From: Streptomyces sp. NBC_00335
GTDB lineage: Bacteria; Actinomycetota; Actinomycetes; Streptomycetales; Streptomycetaceae
Assembly: GCF_036127095.1 (NCBI RefSeq)
Contig: NZ_CP108006.1
Coordinates: 7,307,501 to 7,371,500 of the forward strand
Length of the DNA stretch: 64,000 nt
Direction: 5' to 3'
Position numbers and translations under genes: made by a program. Shown piece by piece: positions 26,060-34,890 of this stretch. The notes under the pieces are model-generated. The model ran no database searches, had not been told where the DNA came from, and saw only the letters and a list, made by a program, of their open reading frames with translations. Numbering within the stretch: the stretch's first letter is position 1; each line of letters starts with the position of its first letter.

Positions 26060-27214
26060 TCAGCGGCGGGCGGTGACCGTCTTCTCCACCGCGAACAGTT
26101 CTTCTTCCACGTGGTCCAGCGCCAGCCGCAATGCTCCCGTGGCCACCGCCGCCTCGCCCAGCAGGGACAGCGCCACGCGCGGCGGGCGCAGGCAGTACCG
26201 CTCCAGTTCACGGCGCAGGGGGTCCAGTACCCCGTCGAGTCCGGCCGCCCAGCCGCCGACCACGACCAGCTCCGGGTCCATCGCCAGGACCAGCGCGGCC
26301 ACGTCGTGGACCAGCCGCTGGATGAACCGCTCCACCGCCGCCACCGCGCCCACGTCCCCGCGCTTGGCCATCGCGAAGACCTCCGCCACCGCCCGCTCGT
26401 CCAGCGGGTGCAGCGGTTCACCGGTGGTCGAGAGCAGCTTCTCGGGCGTGACCTCGCGCCCCAGCAGGTGCAGGGCGCCGATCTCCCCGGCCGCCCCGCC
26501 GAACCCGCGGTGCAGCCGGCCCCCGATCAGGGAGCCCGCTCCGGGGCTGAGCCCGGCCATCACGAAGACCATGTCGTCGGTGTCGGTCGCGGCGCCCTTC
26601 CAGTGCTCGGCGACCGCCGCGGCGTTCGCGTCGTTCTCCACCTGCACCGGGCAGCGGAACGAACGCCGGAGCCGCTCCCCGAGCGGCAGCCCGGTCCAGC
26701 CGGGCAGGGCCGTGCCGAGGCGGACGGTGCCGTCGGCCTCCACGATTCCGGGGCTGCCCACGCCGACCGCCCTCAGGGAGTCCCGCGGGATCCCGGCGCG
26801 GCGCAGCAGGTCGGCCACCGCACCGCGGACCCGTTCGAGCCGTTCGTCGGCGGAGGCCGTCTCGGCGACCTCCTTGGTGCCGGCGCCGATCACTCGTCCG
26901 TCCAGCCCGGACAGCAGCACCGCGATCCGGTGCGCGCCGATCTCCACGCCGAGCAGGTGCCCCGCCTCCGCGCGGAAGCGGAACCGTCTGGCCGGGCGTC
27001 CCTGGCGCCGCGCACCCTCCTCCGCGCCCGCCTCGACGACGAGGCCCGTCCTGATGAGCCCTTCGACGACTCCCTCGACGGTCGGCCGCGAGAGGCCGGT
27101 GACCCGGGTGAGGTCAGTGAGCGTCGGCGCCTCGGCCGCGCGCAGGGCCCGCAGCACCACGGCGGAGTTGATCCGCCGCAGCAGAGAGGGGTCCCCGCCG
27201 GTCAGCTGCCCCAA
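26060..27214 (-). CDS. ROK-family transcriptional regulator
   Basis: The 384-aa protein has an N-terminal winged helix-turn-helix (ALRAAEAPTLTDLTRVTGLSRPTVEGVVEGLI). A ROK kinase-like fold follows: LLGVEIGAHRIAVLL, VGVGSPGIV, ENDANAAAVAE, and the conserved GRLHRGFGGAAGEIGAL. The CxCGxxGC zinc cluster normally found just after this point is absent. Many pure ROK repressors need that zinc site, so ligand binding may differ here. Its partner may be the GntR regulator next door, since both families sense sugars. The protein stands alone on its strand; the GTG or ATG start near 27214 is supported by the HTH position. Confidence 0.9.
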   Translation of the reverse strand: MGQLTGGDPSLLRRINSAVVLRALRAAEAPTLTDLTRVTGLSRPTVEGVVEGLIRTGLVVEAGAEEGARRQGRPARRFRFRAEAGHLLGVEIGAHRIAVLLSGLDGRVIGAGTKEVAETASADERLERVRGAVADLLRRAGIPRDSLRAVGVGSPGIVEADGTVRLGTALPGWTGLPLGERLRRSFRCPVQVENDANAAAVAEHWKGAATDTDDMVFVMAGLSPGAGSLIGGRLHRGFGGAAGEIGALHLLGREVTPEKLLSTTGEPLHPLDERAVAEVFAMAKRGDVGAVAAVERFIQRLVHDVAALVLAMDPELVVVGGWAAGLDGVLDPLRRELERYCLRPPRVALSLLGEAAVATGALRLALDHVEEELFAVEKTVTARR

Positions 27215-27326
27215 CGTGTGTCCTCCCAGGTAGCGAGCTTGTCAGCCGGATCGTACTGCGCACCGGGCGCGGCGGCGAGAAGCAGCCCCCCATCGGCCGG
27301 AATCCGGCCTTCCCCTCGTGGGCCGG

Positions 27327-27977
27327 TCACGCGGGAGCGACGAACCCGGACTCGTACGCGGTGATCACTGCCTGGGTCCGGTCCCGCGCCCCCAGCTTCG
27401 CCAGGATCGCGCTGACGTGGGACTTCACCGTCTCCGTGCCGACGATCAGCTCGCGGGAGATCTCGATGTTGGTCAGCCCCTTCGCCATCAGCCGGAGCAC
27501 GGCCTCCTCGCGCTCGGTCAGCGCCGCCCGCTCCAGTACCGTCCGTGCCTGGCGGTTGCCGTACTCGGCGGCCAGCGAGCGGACCGCCGCGGGGAAGAGC
27601 AGCGTCTCGCCCTCCGCCACCAGACGGACCGCGTGCACGATCTCCGACGGGCGGGCCCGCTTCAGCAGGAACCCGTCGGCGCCGGCCCGCAGCGCCTGGT
27701 AGACGTACTCGTCGTTCTCGAAGGTGGTGACCACGAGGATCTTCGGCGGCGAGTCCACGCTCCGCAGGACCGCCCGGGTCGCCTCGATCCCGTCGAGCAG
27801 CGGCATCCGCACGTCCATCGCCACGACGTCGGGGCGCAGTTGCCGCACCAGCGGGACCACCGCGGCGCCGTCGGCGGCCTCGCCGATCACCTCGATGTCG
27901 GGCTGGGCGTCCAGGACGGCGCGCAGACCCGCGCGCACCAGGGGTTCGTCGTCGACGAGCAGTACGGTAACCGGCAT
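27327..27977 (-). CDS. NarL/LuxR-type response regulator
   Basis: The 216-aa protein has a receiver domain: acidic pocket DDE at 9-11, phospho-acceptor Asp in VVAMDVRMP near 55, and Lys in LLKRARP. Its C-terminal GerE helix-turn-helix is LTEREEAVLRLMAKGLTNIEISRELIVGTETVKSHVSAILAKL. It starts 4 nt after the stop of the sensor kinase gene and is its cognate regulator. A perfect palindrome between the kinase and the divergent ABC transporter is the likely binding site, so the pair probably controls the exporter. Confidence 0.94.
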   Translation of the reverse strand: MPVTVLLVDDEPLVRAGLRAVLDAQPDIEVIGEAADGAAVVPLVRQLRPDVVAMDVRMPLLDGIEATRAVLRSVDSPPKILVVTTFENDEYVYQALRAGADGFLLKRARPSEIVHAVRLVAEGETLLFPAAVRSLAAEYGNRQARTVLERAALTEREEAVLRLMAKGLTNIEISRELIVGTETVKSHVSAILAKLGARDRTQAVITAYESGFVAPA

Positions 27978-27981
27978 CCGA

Positions 27982-29175
27982 TCAGCGTATTCGCTCCAGC
28001 GGCAGCCGCGTACGCACCCTCCAACCCCCCTTGTACGGACCGGTCTCGGTCTCCCCGCCGAGCAGCGCGGCCCGCTCCCGCATCCCGCGCAGCCCGGTGC
28101 CGCCGCCGGTCATGACGGAGGGCCGGTCCGGCAGCGGATTGGTCACCTCCAGGTCCAGCCGGTCGGCGACCATGCCGATCCGCACCCGTACCGGTACGGG
28201 ACCGCAGTGCCGCAGCACGTTGGTCAGCGCCTCCTGAAGGATCCGGTACCCCTCCTGGCTCACCGAGTCGGGCAACTGGTCGAGCGGGCCGATCAGTTGC
28301 GCGTCGACGGTGGCGCCGGAGGCGCGCGCCGACTCGAACAGCCGGTCGGCCTCCGCCAGGGTGGGCCGCTGGGACGGCCGCTGACCGGACTCCCGCAGGA
28401 CGCGCAGCACCCGGTCCAGGTCCTCCAGCGCGGCCCGGCCCGTCTCCTCGATCGCGCTCAGCGCACGGTCCGTGAACTCCGGATCGCCCGCCGCCCGCGC
28501 CGCCCCGGCCTGGACGACGGCCACGGTCAGTGCGTGGCCGATGGAGTCGTGCAGCTCCCGCGCGATGCGGGTGCGCTCCAGCAGCTGCTCGGTCCGCACC
28601 TCCAGCGCGGTGAGCCGCTCCGCCGCCGAAGGCCCCAGCAGCCTGCGGGCGATCGCCGTGATCATGTCGCCGAGCAGGACCACGACGACGATCAGGAGGA
28701 CCAGGGGCAGCGGAGCCAGTGCCCAGGCCGCCCAAGCCGGGAGGCCGGCGGGCACCAGCCGGTCGTCGGTGACCGTCCCACCGAGGCCGGTCCTGATCAG
28801 CTGGATCGTCAAGACGGGCAGCCACACCGTGACGAAGATGGAGACCAGCCCGACGACGAGCCGTATCTCCAGCCACAACAGGGTCCGCCACCGGTCGCTC
28901 CACCCCTCGGAGGCAACGGTGCTGAAACTCTGCTCCTCGGCCTCCCGGCCGCCCTGGGAATCGCGCTCGTGAGGAGTGAGGAGGAACTGCGCCTGGAGCC
29001 CCTCGGCCAGCCGCATCCAGGGCAGCAGGCCCATCGGTATCACGAGCAGCATGGGCATCCACGGAGCCTCGGGCGCTATGAACATCCACATGGCCAGCAT
29101 CAGCATGGGCACGCACAGATGCACCCAGCGCGAGTAGGTCACTGGGCGCAGCGCGGCGCGGAACAGTCGGTGCAT
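27982..29175 (-). CDS. Sensor histidine kinase (HisKA_3)
   Basis: Start ATG 29175 (MHRLFRAALRPV) gives 397 aa. Four hydrophobic membrane segments come first (two near 18-55 and two near 105-170). The dimerisation and phospho-acceptor helix RTRIARELHDSIGHALT follows, with a HisKA_3 His. The ATPase has N-box ILQEALTNVLRHC and G-box GGGTGLRGMRERAALLGG. It has no large extracellular sensor loop, so it may sense membrane or envelope state, as kinases that pair with ABC exporters do. It forms an operon with the response regulator. A much longer open frame on this strand extends into the divergent ABC gene and is spurious. Confidence 0.92.
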   Translation of the reverse strand: MHRLFRAALRPVTYSRWVHLCVPMLMLAMWMFIAPEAPWMPMLLVIPMGLLPWMRLAEGLQAQFLLTPHERDSQGGREAEEQSFSTVASEGWSDRWRTLLWLEIRLVVGLVSIFVTVWLPVLTIQLIRTGLGGTVTDDRLVPAGLPAWAAWALAPLPLVLLIVVVVLLGDMITAIARRLLGPSAAERLTALEVRTEQLLERTRIARELHDSIGHALTVAVVQAGAARAAGDPEFTDRALSAIEETGRAALEDLDRVLRVLRESGQRPSQRPTLAEADRLFESARASGATVDAQLIGPLDQLPDSVSQEGYRILQEALTNVLRHCGPVPVRVRIGMVADRLDLEVTNPLPDRPSVMTGGGTGLRGMRERAALLGGETETGPYKGGWRVRTRLPLERIR

Positions 29176-29209
29176 CCCCTCATCGTGGCAGTTCGGGGCG
29201 GTGCGGCTC

Positions 29210-29227
29210 CTCCCCCACGTGGGGGAG
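29210..29227. promoter_or_regulatory. Perfect 18-bp palindrome between kinase and ABC genes
   Basis: CTCCCCCACGTGGGGGAG is a perfect palindrome in the 108-bp divergent region, with a further GGGGGAG half at 29243-29249. It is the likely operator of the neighbouring response regulator. Confidence 0.6.
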
Positions 29228-29283
29228 AAGGAACCCTCGCATGGGGGAGGAAGAGGGGTGGGGACGGCGGCGAACCTTGAGAC

Positions 29284-30195
29284 ATGAACAGCATCGAGAT
29301 CCGAGAACTGACCAAGGAATTCGGCCGGACCCGGGCCGTTGACCACCTCACCTTCGATGTCATGCCCGGCCGAGTCACCGGTTTCCTCGGACCCAACGGG
29401 GCCGGGAAGTCGACCACGATGAGGCTGCTGCTGGGCCTGGACCGGATCACCTCCGGGACGGCCACCATCGGCGGCCGGCGGTTCACCGAACTCCCCGATC
29501 CCCTCCACCGGGTGGGCGCCCTGCTGGACGCGCAGTCGGCGCACGGCGGCCGCACGGCCCGGGACCACCTTCGCTTCCTCGCCGTGGCCAACCGCATCCC
29601 GATGAGCCGGGTGGAGGCGGTCCTGGAACAGTCCGGAATAGCCTCGGCGGCCAAGCGGCGGGTCAAGACCTTCTCCCTGGGCATGCGTCAGCGCCTCGGC
29701 ATAGCGGCGGCGCTGCTCGGAGACCCGGAAGTGCTCCTCCTGGACGAGCCGACCAACGGCCTCGACCCCGAGGGCATCATCTGGATCCGCGAACTCATGC
29801 GCGGCCTGGCCGCCGAGGGGCGCACGGTGCTCGTCTCCAGTCACCTGATGACCGAGACCGCGGCCCTCGCCGACCACCTGATCGTGCTCGGGCGGGGCAG
29901 GCTGCTGGCCGACACCTCCATCGAGGAGTTCATCGACGCCCGCAGCACCCCGAGGGTGCGGCTGCGCACCACGGACCCCGTCCGGCTCCGGGCCACCCTG
30001 GCCCGGGACGACTTCGAACTGGTCACCGCCGAGGGCGGGCGGTGGACCGTGGACGGCATACAGGCCGAACAACTCGGCGTCATCGCAGCCCGCGAGGGCA
30101 TTCCGATGCTGGAACTGATCGACGAGCGGGCCTCCCTGGAGCAGGCCTACCTCGACCTCACCGCCGACAGCGCCCAGTTCGCCGCCACCAGCTGA
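29284..30195 (+). CDS. ABC transporter ATP-binding protein
   Basis: The 303-aa protein has Walker A GPNGAGKST near residue 39, Q-loop region, signature FSLGMRQRLGIA and Walker B VLLLDEPTNGLDP with H-loop SSH. It belongs to the DRA/BcrA-type export ATPases. The C-terminal extension of about 90 residues is typical of this class. It is followed by its permease 26 nt later and is divergent from a two-component system, an arrangement common for drug or lantibiotic-peptide efflux and self-protection. The substrate is unknown. Confidence 0.94.
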   Translation: MNSIEIRELTKEFGRTRAVDHLTFDVMPGRVTGFLGPNGAGKSTTMRLLLGLDRITSGTATIGGRRFTELPDPLHRVGALLDAQSAHGGRTARDHLRFLAVANRIPMSRVEAVLEQSGIASAAKRRVKTFSLGMRQRLGIAAALLGDPEVLLLDEPTNGLDPEGIIWIRELMRGLAAEGRTVLVSSHLMTETAALADHLIVLGRGRLLADTSIEEFIDARSTPRVRLRTTDPVRLRATLARDDFELVTAEGGRWTVDGIQAEQLGVIAAREGIPMLELIDERASLEQAYLDLTADSAQFAATS

Positions 30196-30221
30196 CCCAC
30201 CCCTTCCAAGGAGGCCTCCCC

Positions 30222-30971
30222 ATGAGCACCGCTCTGCCCACCGTCCCCGTCCTGCACTCGGAATGGATCAAGATACGGTCCCTGCGCGGCACCTTCGGGG
30301 CGCTGATGGCCATCTTCGCTGCCACGGTGGGCATCCAGGTGCTGACGGCCTCGCTGATCGGCACGGCGGAGGAGGGCAGCATGGGAGAGGACCCGCTCCT
30401 CGCGGCCTTCTACGGCCTCAACTTCGGCCAGATAGCCGCCTTCGCCTTCGGCGCGACCGCTCTTTCCTCGGAGTTCCACAACAGCGCTCTGCGGACGTCG
30501 TTGACCGCGGTGCCGAACCGTGCGCGGCTCTACCTGTCGAAGATGGCCATGGTGGGAGGACTCGCCTTCCTGGTCGGCCAGCTCAGCGGGGTGGCCGCAT
30601 TCGTCGGAGGGCAGGCCTTCATGGGTGAGTACGCCCTGGAACTGGGCAGCCCGGGCACCTACCGTGCGATCTTCGGCTGCGGTGTGTACCTCGCCCTGAT
30701 GGCCCTGCTGGCGGCCGGACTGACCGCGGTGCTGCGCAGTGCTTCGGCGGTCCTGAGCCTGCTCATACCCTTCGTGCTGATCCTGTCGTTCGTCCTCGGC
30801 CAGGCTTCCGAGGGCGCCGCCGGGTACCTGCCGGACCGTGCCGGTCAGATGATGATGCGGCTGGACACCTCGGTGGGCCTGGCTCCCTGGGCCGGTCTCG
30901 GGGTGCTTGCCCTGTGGACGCTGGTCGCCGTGACGGGCGGATGGCTGTCGGTGCGGCGGCGGGACGCCTGA
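30222..30971 (+). CDS. ABC transporter permease
   Basis: ATG 30222 is preceded by AAGGAGG at the ideal distance. The 249-aa protein begins with LHSEWIKIRSLRGTF, the cytosolic lead of ABC-2 type permeases. It has about six hydrophobic segments and the STxALSSEFHNSALRTSLTAVPNRARLYLSK loop typical of the BcrB-like family. It partners the ATPase upstream as a dimeric exporter in the cytoplasmic membrane. Confidence 0.92.
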   Translation: MSTALPTVPVLHSEWIKIRSLRGTFGALMAIFAATVGIQVLTASLIGTAEEGSMGEDPLLAAFYGLNFGQIAAFAFGATALSSEFHNSALRTSLTAVPNRARLYLSKMAMVGGLAFLVGQLSGVAAFVGGQAFMGEYALELGSPGTYRAIFGCGVYLALMALLAAGLTAVLRSASAVLSLLIPFVLILSFVLGQASEGAAGYLPDRAGQMMMRLDTSVGLAPWAGLGVLALWTLVAVTGGWLSVRRRDA

Positions 30972-31051
30972 CACCCGACCGGTTGGATCGATCGGCTCCG
31001 CGGGGTGGGCGAGCTCCCCGCCGAGCCGGTTCGTTCGGGCAGTCACGCGGG

Positions 31052-31069
31052 CCCCGCCGCCCGGCGGGG
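31052..31069. terminator. Bidirectional terminator between permease and HAD genes
   Basis: CCCCGCC-GCCC-GGCGGGG forms a 7-bp stem with a 4-nt loop between two convergent stop codons. Confidence 0.6.
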
Positions 31070-31076
31070 GCAGCGG

Positions 31077-31733
31077 TCAGTGGCCGGTGAGGAGGCCAGG
31101 GAGCCGGCGCATGTCGTCGAAGACGACGGTTCCGGGGCCTTCGAGCTGCTCGGCGGGGGTCAGCCCGCCGGCGTAACCGAAGGCCCGCATCCCGGCGGCG
31201 CGGGCCGCCTGGACGCCGGGCCGGCTGTCCTCGACCACCGCGCAGGCGGCGGGATCCACGCCCATCCGCTGTGCGGCGTACAGGAAGAGGTCCGGGGCCG
31301 GCTTGCCGCGGGGGACCTCGGTGGCGCTGTGGATGCGCCCCGCGAAACGCTCGTAGAGGCCGGTGCGGCCGAGGGTGTGCCGCATCTTCTCGTGGGAGCC
31401 GCTGGAGGCCACGCACGTCGGCAGTGTGATCGCTTCGAGTGCCTCGGGCAGTCCCTCGACGGGGGAGAGTCCGAGATCCACTGCCTCGCGGTGACGTTCC
31501 TCGAACAGCTCCCACCAGAGGTCGGCCGTCCGCGGGCCCAGTCGTTCGGTGACCTGTTCACGGATGGAGAGGGAGGAGCGCCCGATGAACCGCTCGATGA
31601 CCTCGGCCTCGGTGAGGGGCCAGCCGAGCTCCGCTCCGAGGGAGACCTGCACGCGGGCGGCTATCCGCTCGCTGTCGACGAGAACCCCGTCGCAGTCGAA
31701 TATCACGAGCTCAATCGGCCTGATGATCATCAC
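31077..31733 (-). CDS. HAD-superfamily phosphatase (beta-PGM-like)
   Basis: The 218-aa protein has the HAD nucleophile motif FDCDGVLVDSE at residues 12-22, motif II TCVASSGSHEK, motif III GKPAPDLFLYAA and motif IV VVEDSRPGVQAA. The helical cap after motif I places it among subclass I phosphatases such as phosphoglycolate, 2-deoxyglucose-6-P or beta-phosphoglucomutase-like proteins. The substrate cannot be told. Two adjacent ATGs (31733, 31730) are possible starts. Confidence 0.92.
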   Translation of the reverse strand: MMIIRPIELVIFDCDGVLVDSERIAARVQVSLGAELGWPLTEAEVIERFIGRSSLSIREQVTERLGPRTADLWWELFEERHREAVDLGLSPVEGLPEALEAITLPTCVASSGSHEKMRHTLGRTGLYERFAGRIHSATEVPRGKPAPDLFLYAAQRMGVDPAACAVVEDSRPGVQAARAAGMRAFGYAGGLTPAEQLEGPGTVVFDDMRRLPGLLTGH

Positions 31734-31772
31734 CGGATGATAGACGGCCCTCCGGACCGCCGGGGCGGGGAT

Positions 31773-32285
31773 CTAAGAGCCGGACGCGGCCGGGCCCGGG
31801 TGCTCGGCGGCCGCGCGGAGGCGGCCGTACTCCTGGGCCATGGAGGCTGCGGTCCAGCGGGCGTTGAGGCCGCTGGGGTTGGGGAGGGCCCAGATGCGGG
31901 TGGCGCCGATGGTGCGCTCCTGGGGGCCGATCTGGGCCTTTCGCTCGCCGAAGGCGGTGCGGTAGGCGGTGACGCCGACCACGGCCAGCCACTGGGGGCG
32001 CAGGAGTTCCACCTTGGCCGTCAGGATGCGGCCGCCCTCGCGGAACTCCTCGGCGCTCAGTTCGTCGGCGCGGGCCGTGGCACGGGCCACGACGTTCGTG
32101 ATGCCGAGGCGGTACGTCGGCAGCTCGTCCTGCTCGTCGGGGGACAGGAGGCGCGGGGTGAAGCCCGACAGGTGCAGGACCGGCCAGAAGCGGTTGCCGG
32201 GACGGGCGAAGTGGTGGCCCGTCGCGGCGGAGAGGAGACCCGGGTTGATGCCGCAGAAGAGGACACGAAGACCGCCCGCGACCAC
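31773..32285 (-). CDS. mug: Mismatch-specific G/T(U) DNA glycosylase (Mug/TDG)
   Basis: The product carries the Mug motif LFCGINPGL near residue 10, RPGNRFWPVLHLSGF, ITNVVARATARA, and the second catalytic loop WALPNPSGLNARW. It removes uracil or thymine opposite guanine. The start is uncertain. GTG 32285 gives 170 aa with little sequence before the first strand. The reading frame is open upstream to the purB stop (LTPDELGSARDRVLPD), where only a CTG at 32333 could start. Either way it lies directly behind purB and is likely co-transcribed. Confidence 0.88.
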   Translation of the reverse strand: MVAGGLRVLFCGINPGLLSAATGHHFARPGNRFWPVLHLSGFTPRLLSPDEQDELPTYRLGITNVVARATARADELSAEEFREGGRILTAKVELLRPQWLAVVGVTAYRTAFGERKAQIGPQERTIGATRIWALPNPSGLNARWTAASMAQEYGRLRAAAEHPGPAASGS

Positions 32286-32329
32286 GTCCGGGAGGACGCG
32301 GTCGCGGGCGGAGCCGAGCTCATCGGGGG

Positions 32330-33763
32330 TCAGAGGATCGACCCGGGGGTGTAGCCCGCGGCCTCGGGGTGCTCCTTGGTGATCTCCTCGATGCGGGAGA
32401 GCACCGCGGCGACCTGGTCGCCCGCCGCGCCGGTGAAGGACAGCTTGTCGGCCATCAGGGCGTCCAGCTGCGCCCGGTCCAGCGGCATCCGCTCGTCGGC
32501 GGCGAGCTTGTCCAGCAGCTCGTTGCGCTCGGCACCCTGCTCGCGCATGGCGAGGGCGGAGGCCACCGCGTGCTCCTTGATGACCTCGTGGGCGGACTCA
32601 CGGCCCACCCCGGCCCGCACGGCGCCCATCAGGACCTTGGTGGTGGCGAGGAAGGGGAGGTAGCGGTCCAGCTCGCGGGTCACGACGGCGGGGAAGGCGC
32701 CGAACTCGTCGAGGACCGTCAGGAAGGTCTCCATCAGGCCGTCGAGGGCGAAGAACGCGTCGGGCAGCGCGACCCGGCGGACCACGGAGCAGGAGACGTC
32801 GCCCTCGTTCCACTGGTCGCCGGCCAGCTCGCCGGTCATCGAGGCGTAACCGCGCAGGATGACCATCAGGCCGTTCACGCGCTCGCAGGAGCGGGTGTTC
32901 ATCTTGTGCGGCATCGCGGAGGAGCCGACCTGGCCGGGCTTGAAGCCCTCGGTCACCAGCTCGTGGCCGGCCATCAGGCGGATCGTCTTGGCGATGGAGG
33001 AGGGCGCCGCGGCCAGCTGGACCAGGGCGGTGACCACGTCGTAGTCGAGGGAGCGCGGGTAGACCTGGCCGACCGAGGTGAAGGCCTGGCCGAAGCCGAG
33101 GTGAGCCGCGATCCGCTGCTCCAGGTCGGCCAGCTTCGCGGCGTCGCCGCCCAGCAGGTCGAGCATGTCCTGAGAGGTGCCGACCGGGCCCTTGATGCCG
33201 CGCAGCGGGTAGCGGGTCAGCAGGTCGTCCAGGCGGCCGTAGGCGACCAGCAGCTCGTCGGCGGCGGTGGCGAAGCGCTTGCCCAGGGTGGTCGCCTGAG
33301 CGGCGACGTTGTGGGAGCGGCCGGCCATGACCAGCTCGGCGTGCTCGCCGGCCAGCTTGCCGAGGCGGGCGAGGACGGCGACCGTGCGGTCCCGGACCAG
33401 TTCCAGCGAGAGCCGGATCTGGAGTTGCTCGACGTTCTCGGTGAGGTCGCGGGAGGTCATGCCCTTGTGGACGTGCTCGTGGCCGGCGAGGGCGTTGAAC
33501 TCCTCGATGCGGGCCTTCACGTCGTGCCGGGTGATCTTCTCGCGCTCGGCGATGGAGGCGAGGTCGACGGTCTCCAGGACGCGCTCATAGTCGGCGAGGG
33601 CCGCGTCGGGGACCTCGATGCCGAGGTCCTTCTGGGCGCGGAGCACGGCGAGCCACAGCCGCCGCTCCAGCGTCACCTTGTACTCGGGGGACCACAGGAC
33701 GGCGAGCTCCGCGGAGGCGTAGCGGCCGGCCAGGACATTGGGGATGCGGGGCTTGGCAGTCAC
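32330..33763 (-). CDS. purB: Adenylosuccinate lyase
   Basis: The 477-aa enzyme cleaves SAICAR and adenylosuccinate in purine synthesis. Fumarase-superfamily signature GSSAMPHKMN is present with the flexible Ser loop. The protein also contains HDVKARIEEFN and HKGMTSRDLTENV, typical of the actinobacterial PurB type. The start is taken as GTG 33763 (VTAKPRIPNVLAGRYAS), which matches the usual N-terminus. No Shine-Dalgarno sequence is obvious there. Longer in-frame starts would pull in a Pro/Arg-rich shadow. The mug gene follows at once. Confidence 0.95.
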   Translation of the reverse strand: MTAKPRIPNVLAGRYASAELAVLWSPEYKVTLERRLWLAVLRAQKDLGIEVPDAALADYERVLETVDLASIAEREKITRHDVKARIEEFNALAGHEHVHKGMTSRDLTENVEQLQIRLSLELVRDRTVAVLARLGKLAGEHAELVMAGRSHNVAAQATTLGKRFATAADELLVAYGRLDDLLTRYPLRGIKGPVGTSQDMLDLLGGDAAKLADLEQRIAAHLGFGQAFTSVGQVYPRSLDYDVVTALVQLAAAPSSIAKTIRLMAGHELVTEGFKPGQVGSSAMPHKMNTRSCERVNGLMVILRGYASMTGELAGDQWNEGDVSCSVVRRVALPDAFFALDGLMETFLTVLDEFGAFPAVVTRELDRYLPFLATTKVLMGAVRAGVGRESAHEVIKEHAVASALAMREQGAERNELLDKLAADERMPLDRAQLDALMADKLSFTGAAGDQVAAVLSRIEEITKEHPEAAGYTPGSIL

Positions 33764-33950
33764 GTGGATGGATTCTACTTGGGCCGCGGCTGTGCGTTTA
33801 CGCAGGTAGGGGACCCGGCCGGGATTGTGCCTTGCTACGAGAGCGTGCGGGGGGCGGGCACGGGGTGGGAGAGGGCGGGGAAGGGGTGCCCGCGAGCCCC
33901 GCGGGCTGACCGTACCCGGGTGCCCCGGCGGTGCGGCGAGGCGCGGTCCC

Positions 33951-33989
33951 GGGCGGCGCTGTGCCGGGCGGCGCTGTGCCGGGCGGCGC
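33951..33989. repeat. 15-nt tandem repeat upstream of purB
   Basis: GGGCGGCGCTGTGCC is repeated 2.6 times head to tail in the gap between the SGNH hydrolase stop and purB start. The rest of 33764-34025 shows no gene. Confidence 0.7.
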
Positions 33990-34025
33990 GGGCCGGGCAA
34001 GATCCGAAAGGGACGGCCCAACGGC

Positions 34026-34817
34026 CTAGACGAGCCGGTCTGCCGCCGGAGCCTCGTGCGGCAGCAGGTCCGGGCGCTTGGCGGGCCTGCCGTCGCCGCT
34101 GGAGCGGCCCGTCAGGCGGCGGCCCACCCAGGGGAGCAGGTGCCGGCGGGCGAAGCTGAGGTCCTGCGAGCGGCGCGCGGTCCAGCCCGGAGGGGCGGTG
34201 GCCGGCAGTTCGGCGTTCCAGTCCGCCTCGGGCGGCAGGCCCAGAGCCTGCCAGACCGCCTCCGCGACCCTGCGGTGGCCTTCGGCCGTCAGGTGCAGCC
34301 GGTCCACGTCCCACATCCGCGGATCGCCGAGCGCGGAGGACCCGTACAGGTCGACCACGAGGGCGCCGTGCCGCGCGGCGAGCTCCTCGATGATGACGAA
34401 GAGCTCCTCCATGCGCGGACGGAAACGTTCCATCACGGGGCCGTTGCGGCCCGGGGAGCGCATCAGGACCAGCGTCCCGCAGGTGGGCGCCAGCAGGCCG
34501 ACGGCCTCCTCCAGGTGTCCGCGCACCCGGCCCATGTCCACCTTGGGGCGCAGGGTGTCGTTCAGCCCGCCGACCAGGGTCACCACGTCGGCGCCCATCC
34601 CGGCGGCCGCGGGCGCCTGCTCCCCGGCGATCTGCCCGATCAGCTTGCCGCGGACCGCGAGGTTCGCGTAGCGGAAGCCCGGCTCGCGGGCGGCGAGGCG
34701 GTCGGCGAGCAGATCGGCCCAGCCCCGGTAGGAGCCGTCGGGGAGCAGGTCCGACATGCCCTCGGTGAAGGAGTCGCCGACCGCGACGAAACTGGTGTAC
34801 CGCGCATTCATCTCCAT
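34026..34817 (-). CDS. SGNH/GDSL hydrolase
   Basis: The 263-aa protein has block I VGDSFTEG with the catalytic Ser near residue 16, block II Gly in RGKLIGQ, block III GGLNDTL and block V DVDRLHLTAEGH with the Asp-x-x-His pair. It should be an esterase or lipase of GDSL type. No signal peptide is present, so it acts in the cytosol. The basic C-terminal tail after residue 220 is not part of the catalytic fold. An ATG two codons in is an equal start candidate. Confidence 0.9.
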   Translation of the reverse strand: MEMNARYTSFVAVGDSFTEGMSDLLPDGSYRGWADLLADRLAAREPGFRYANLAVRGKLIGQIAGEQAPAAAGMGADVVTLVGGLNDTLRPKVDMGRVRGHLEEAVGLLAPTCGTLVLMRSPGRNGPVMERFRPRMEELFVIIEELAARHGALVVDLYGSSALGDPRMWDVDRLHLTAEGHRRVAEAVWQALGLPPEADWNAELPATAPPGWTARRSQDLSFARRHLLPWVGRRLTGRSSGDGRPAKRPDLLPHEAPAADRLV

Positions 34818-34890
34818 GGCGGGAGCGATGCTACCGCCCGGTACCCCGGCCCCGCACGCGGGACCGGGGGAGCGGCCGCACCGCGCCGCG

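Noticed and set aside
27982..30072. A 696-codon open frame on the minus strand reaching into the ABC ATPase gene
   Set aside because: Only the part up to 29175 has kinase sequence; the extension is antisense to a clear ABC ATPase and is Gly/Arg/Pro-rich shadow.
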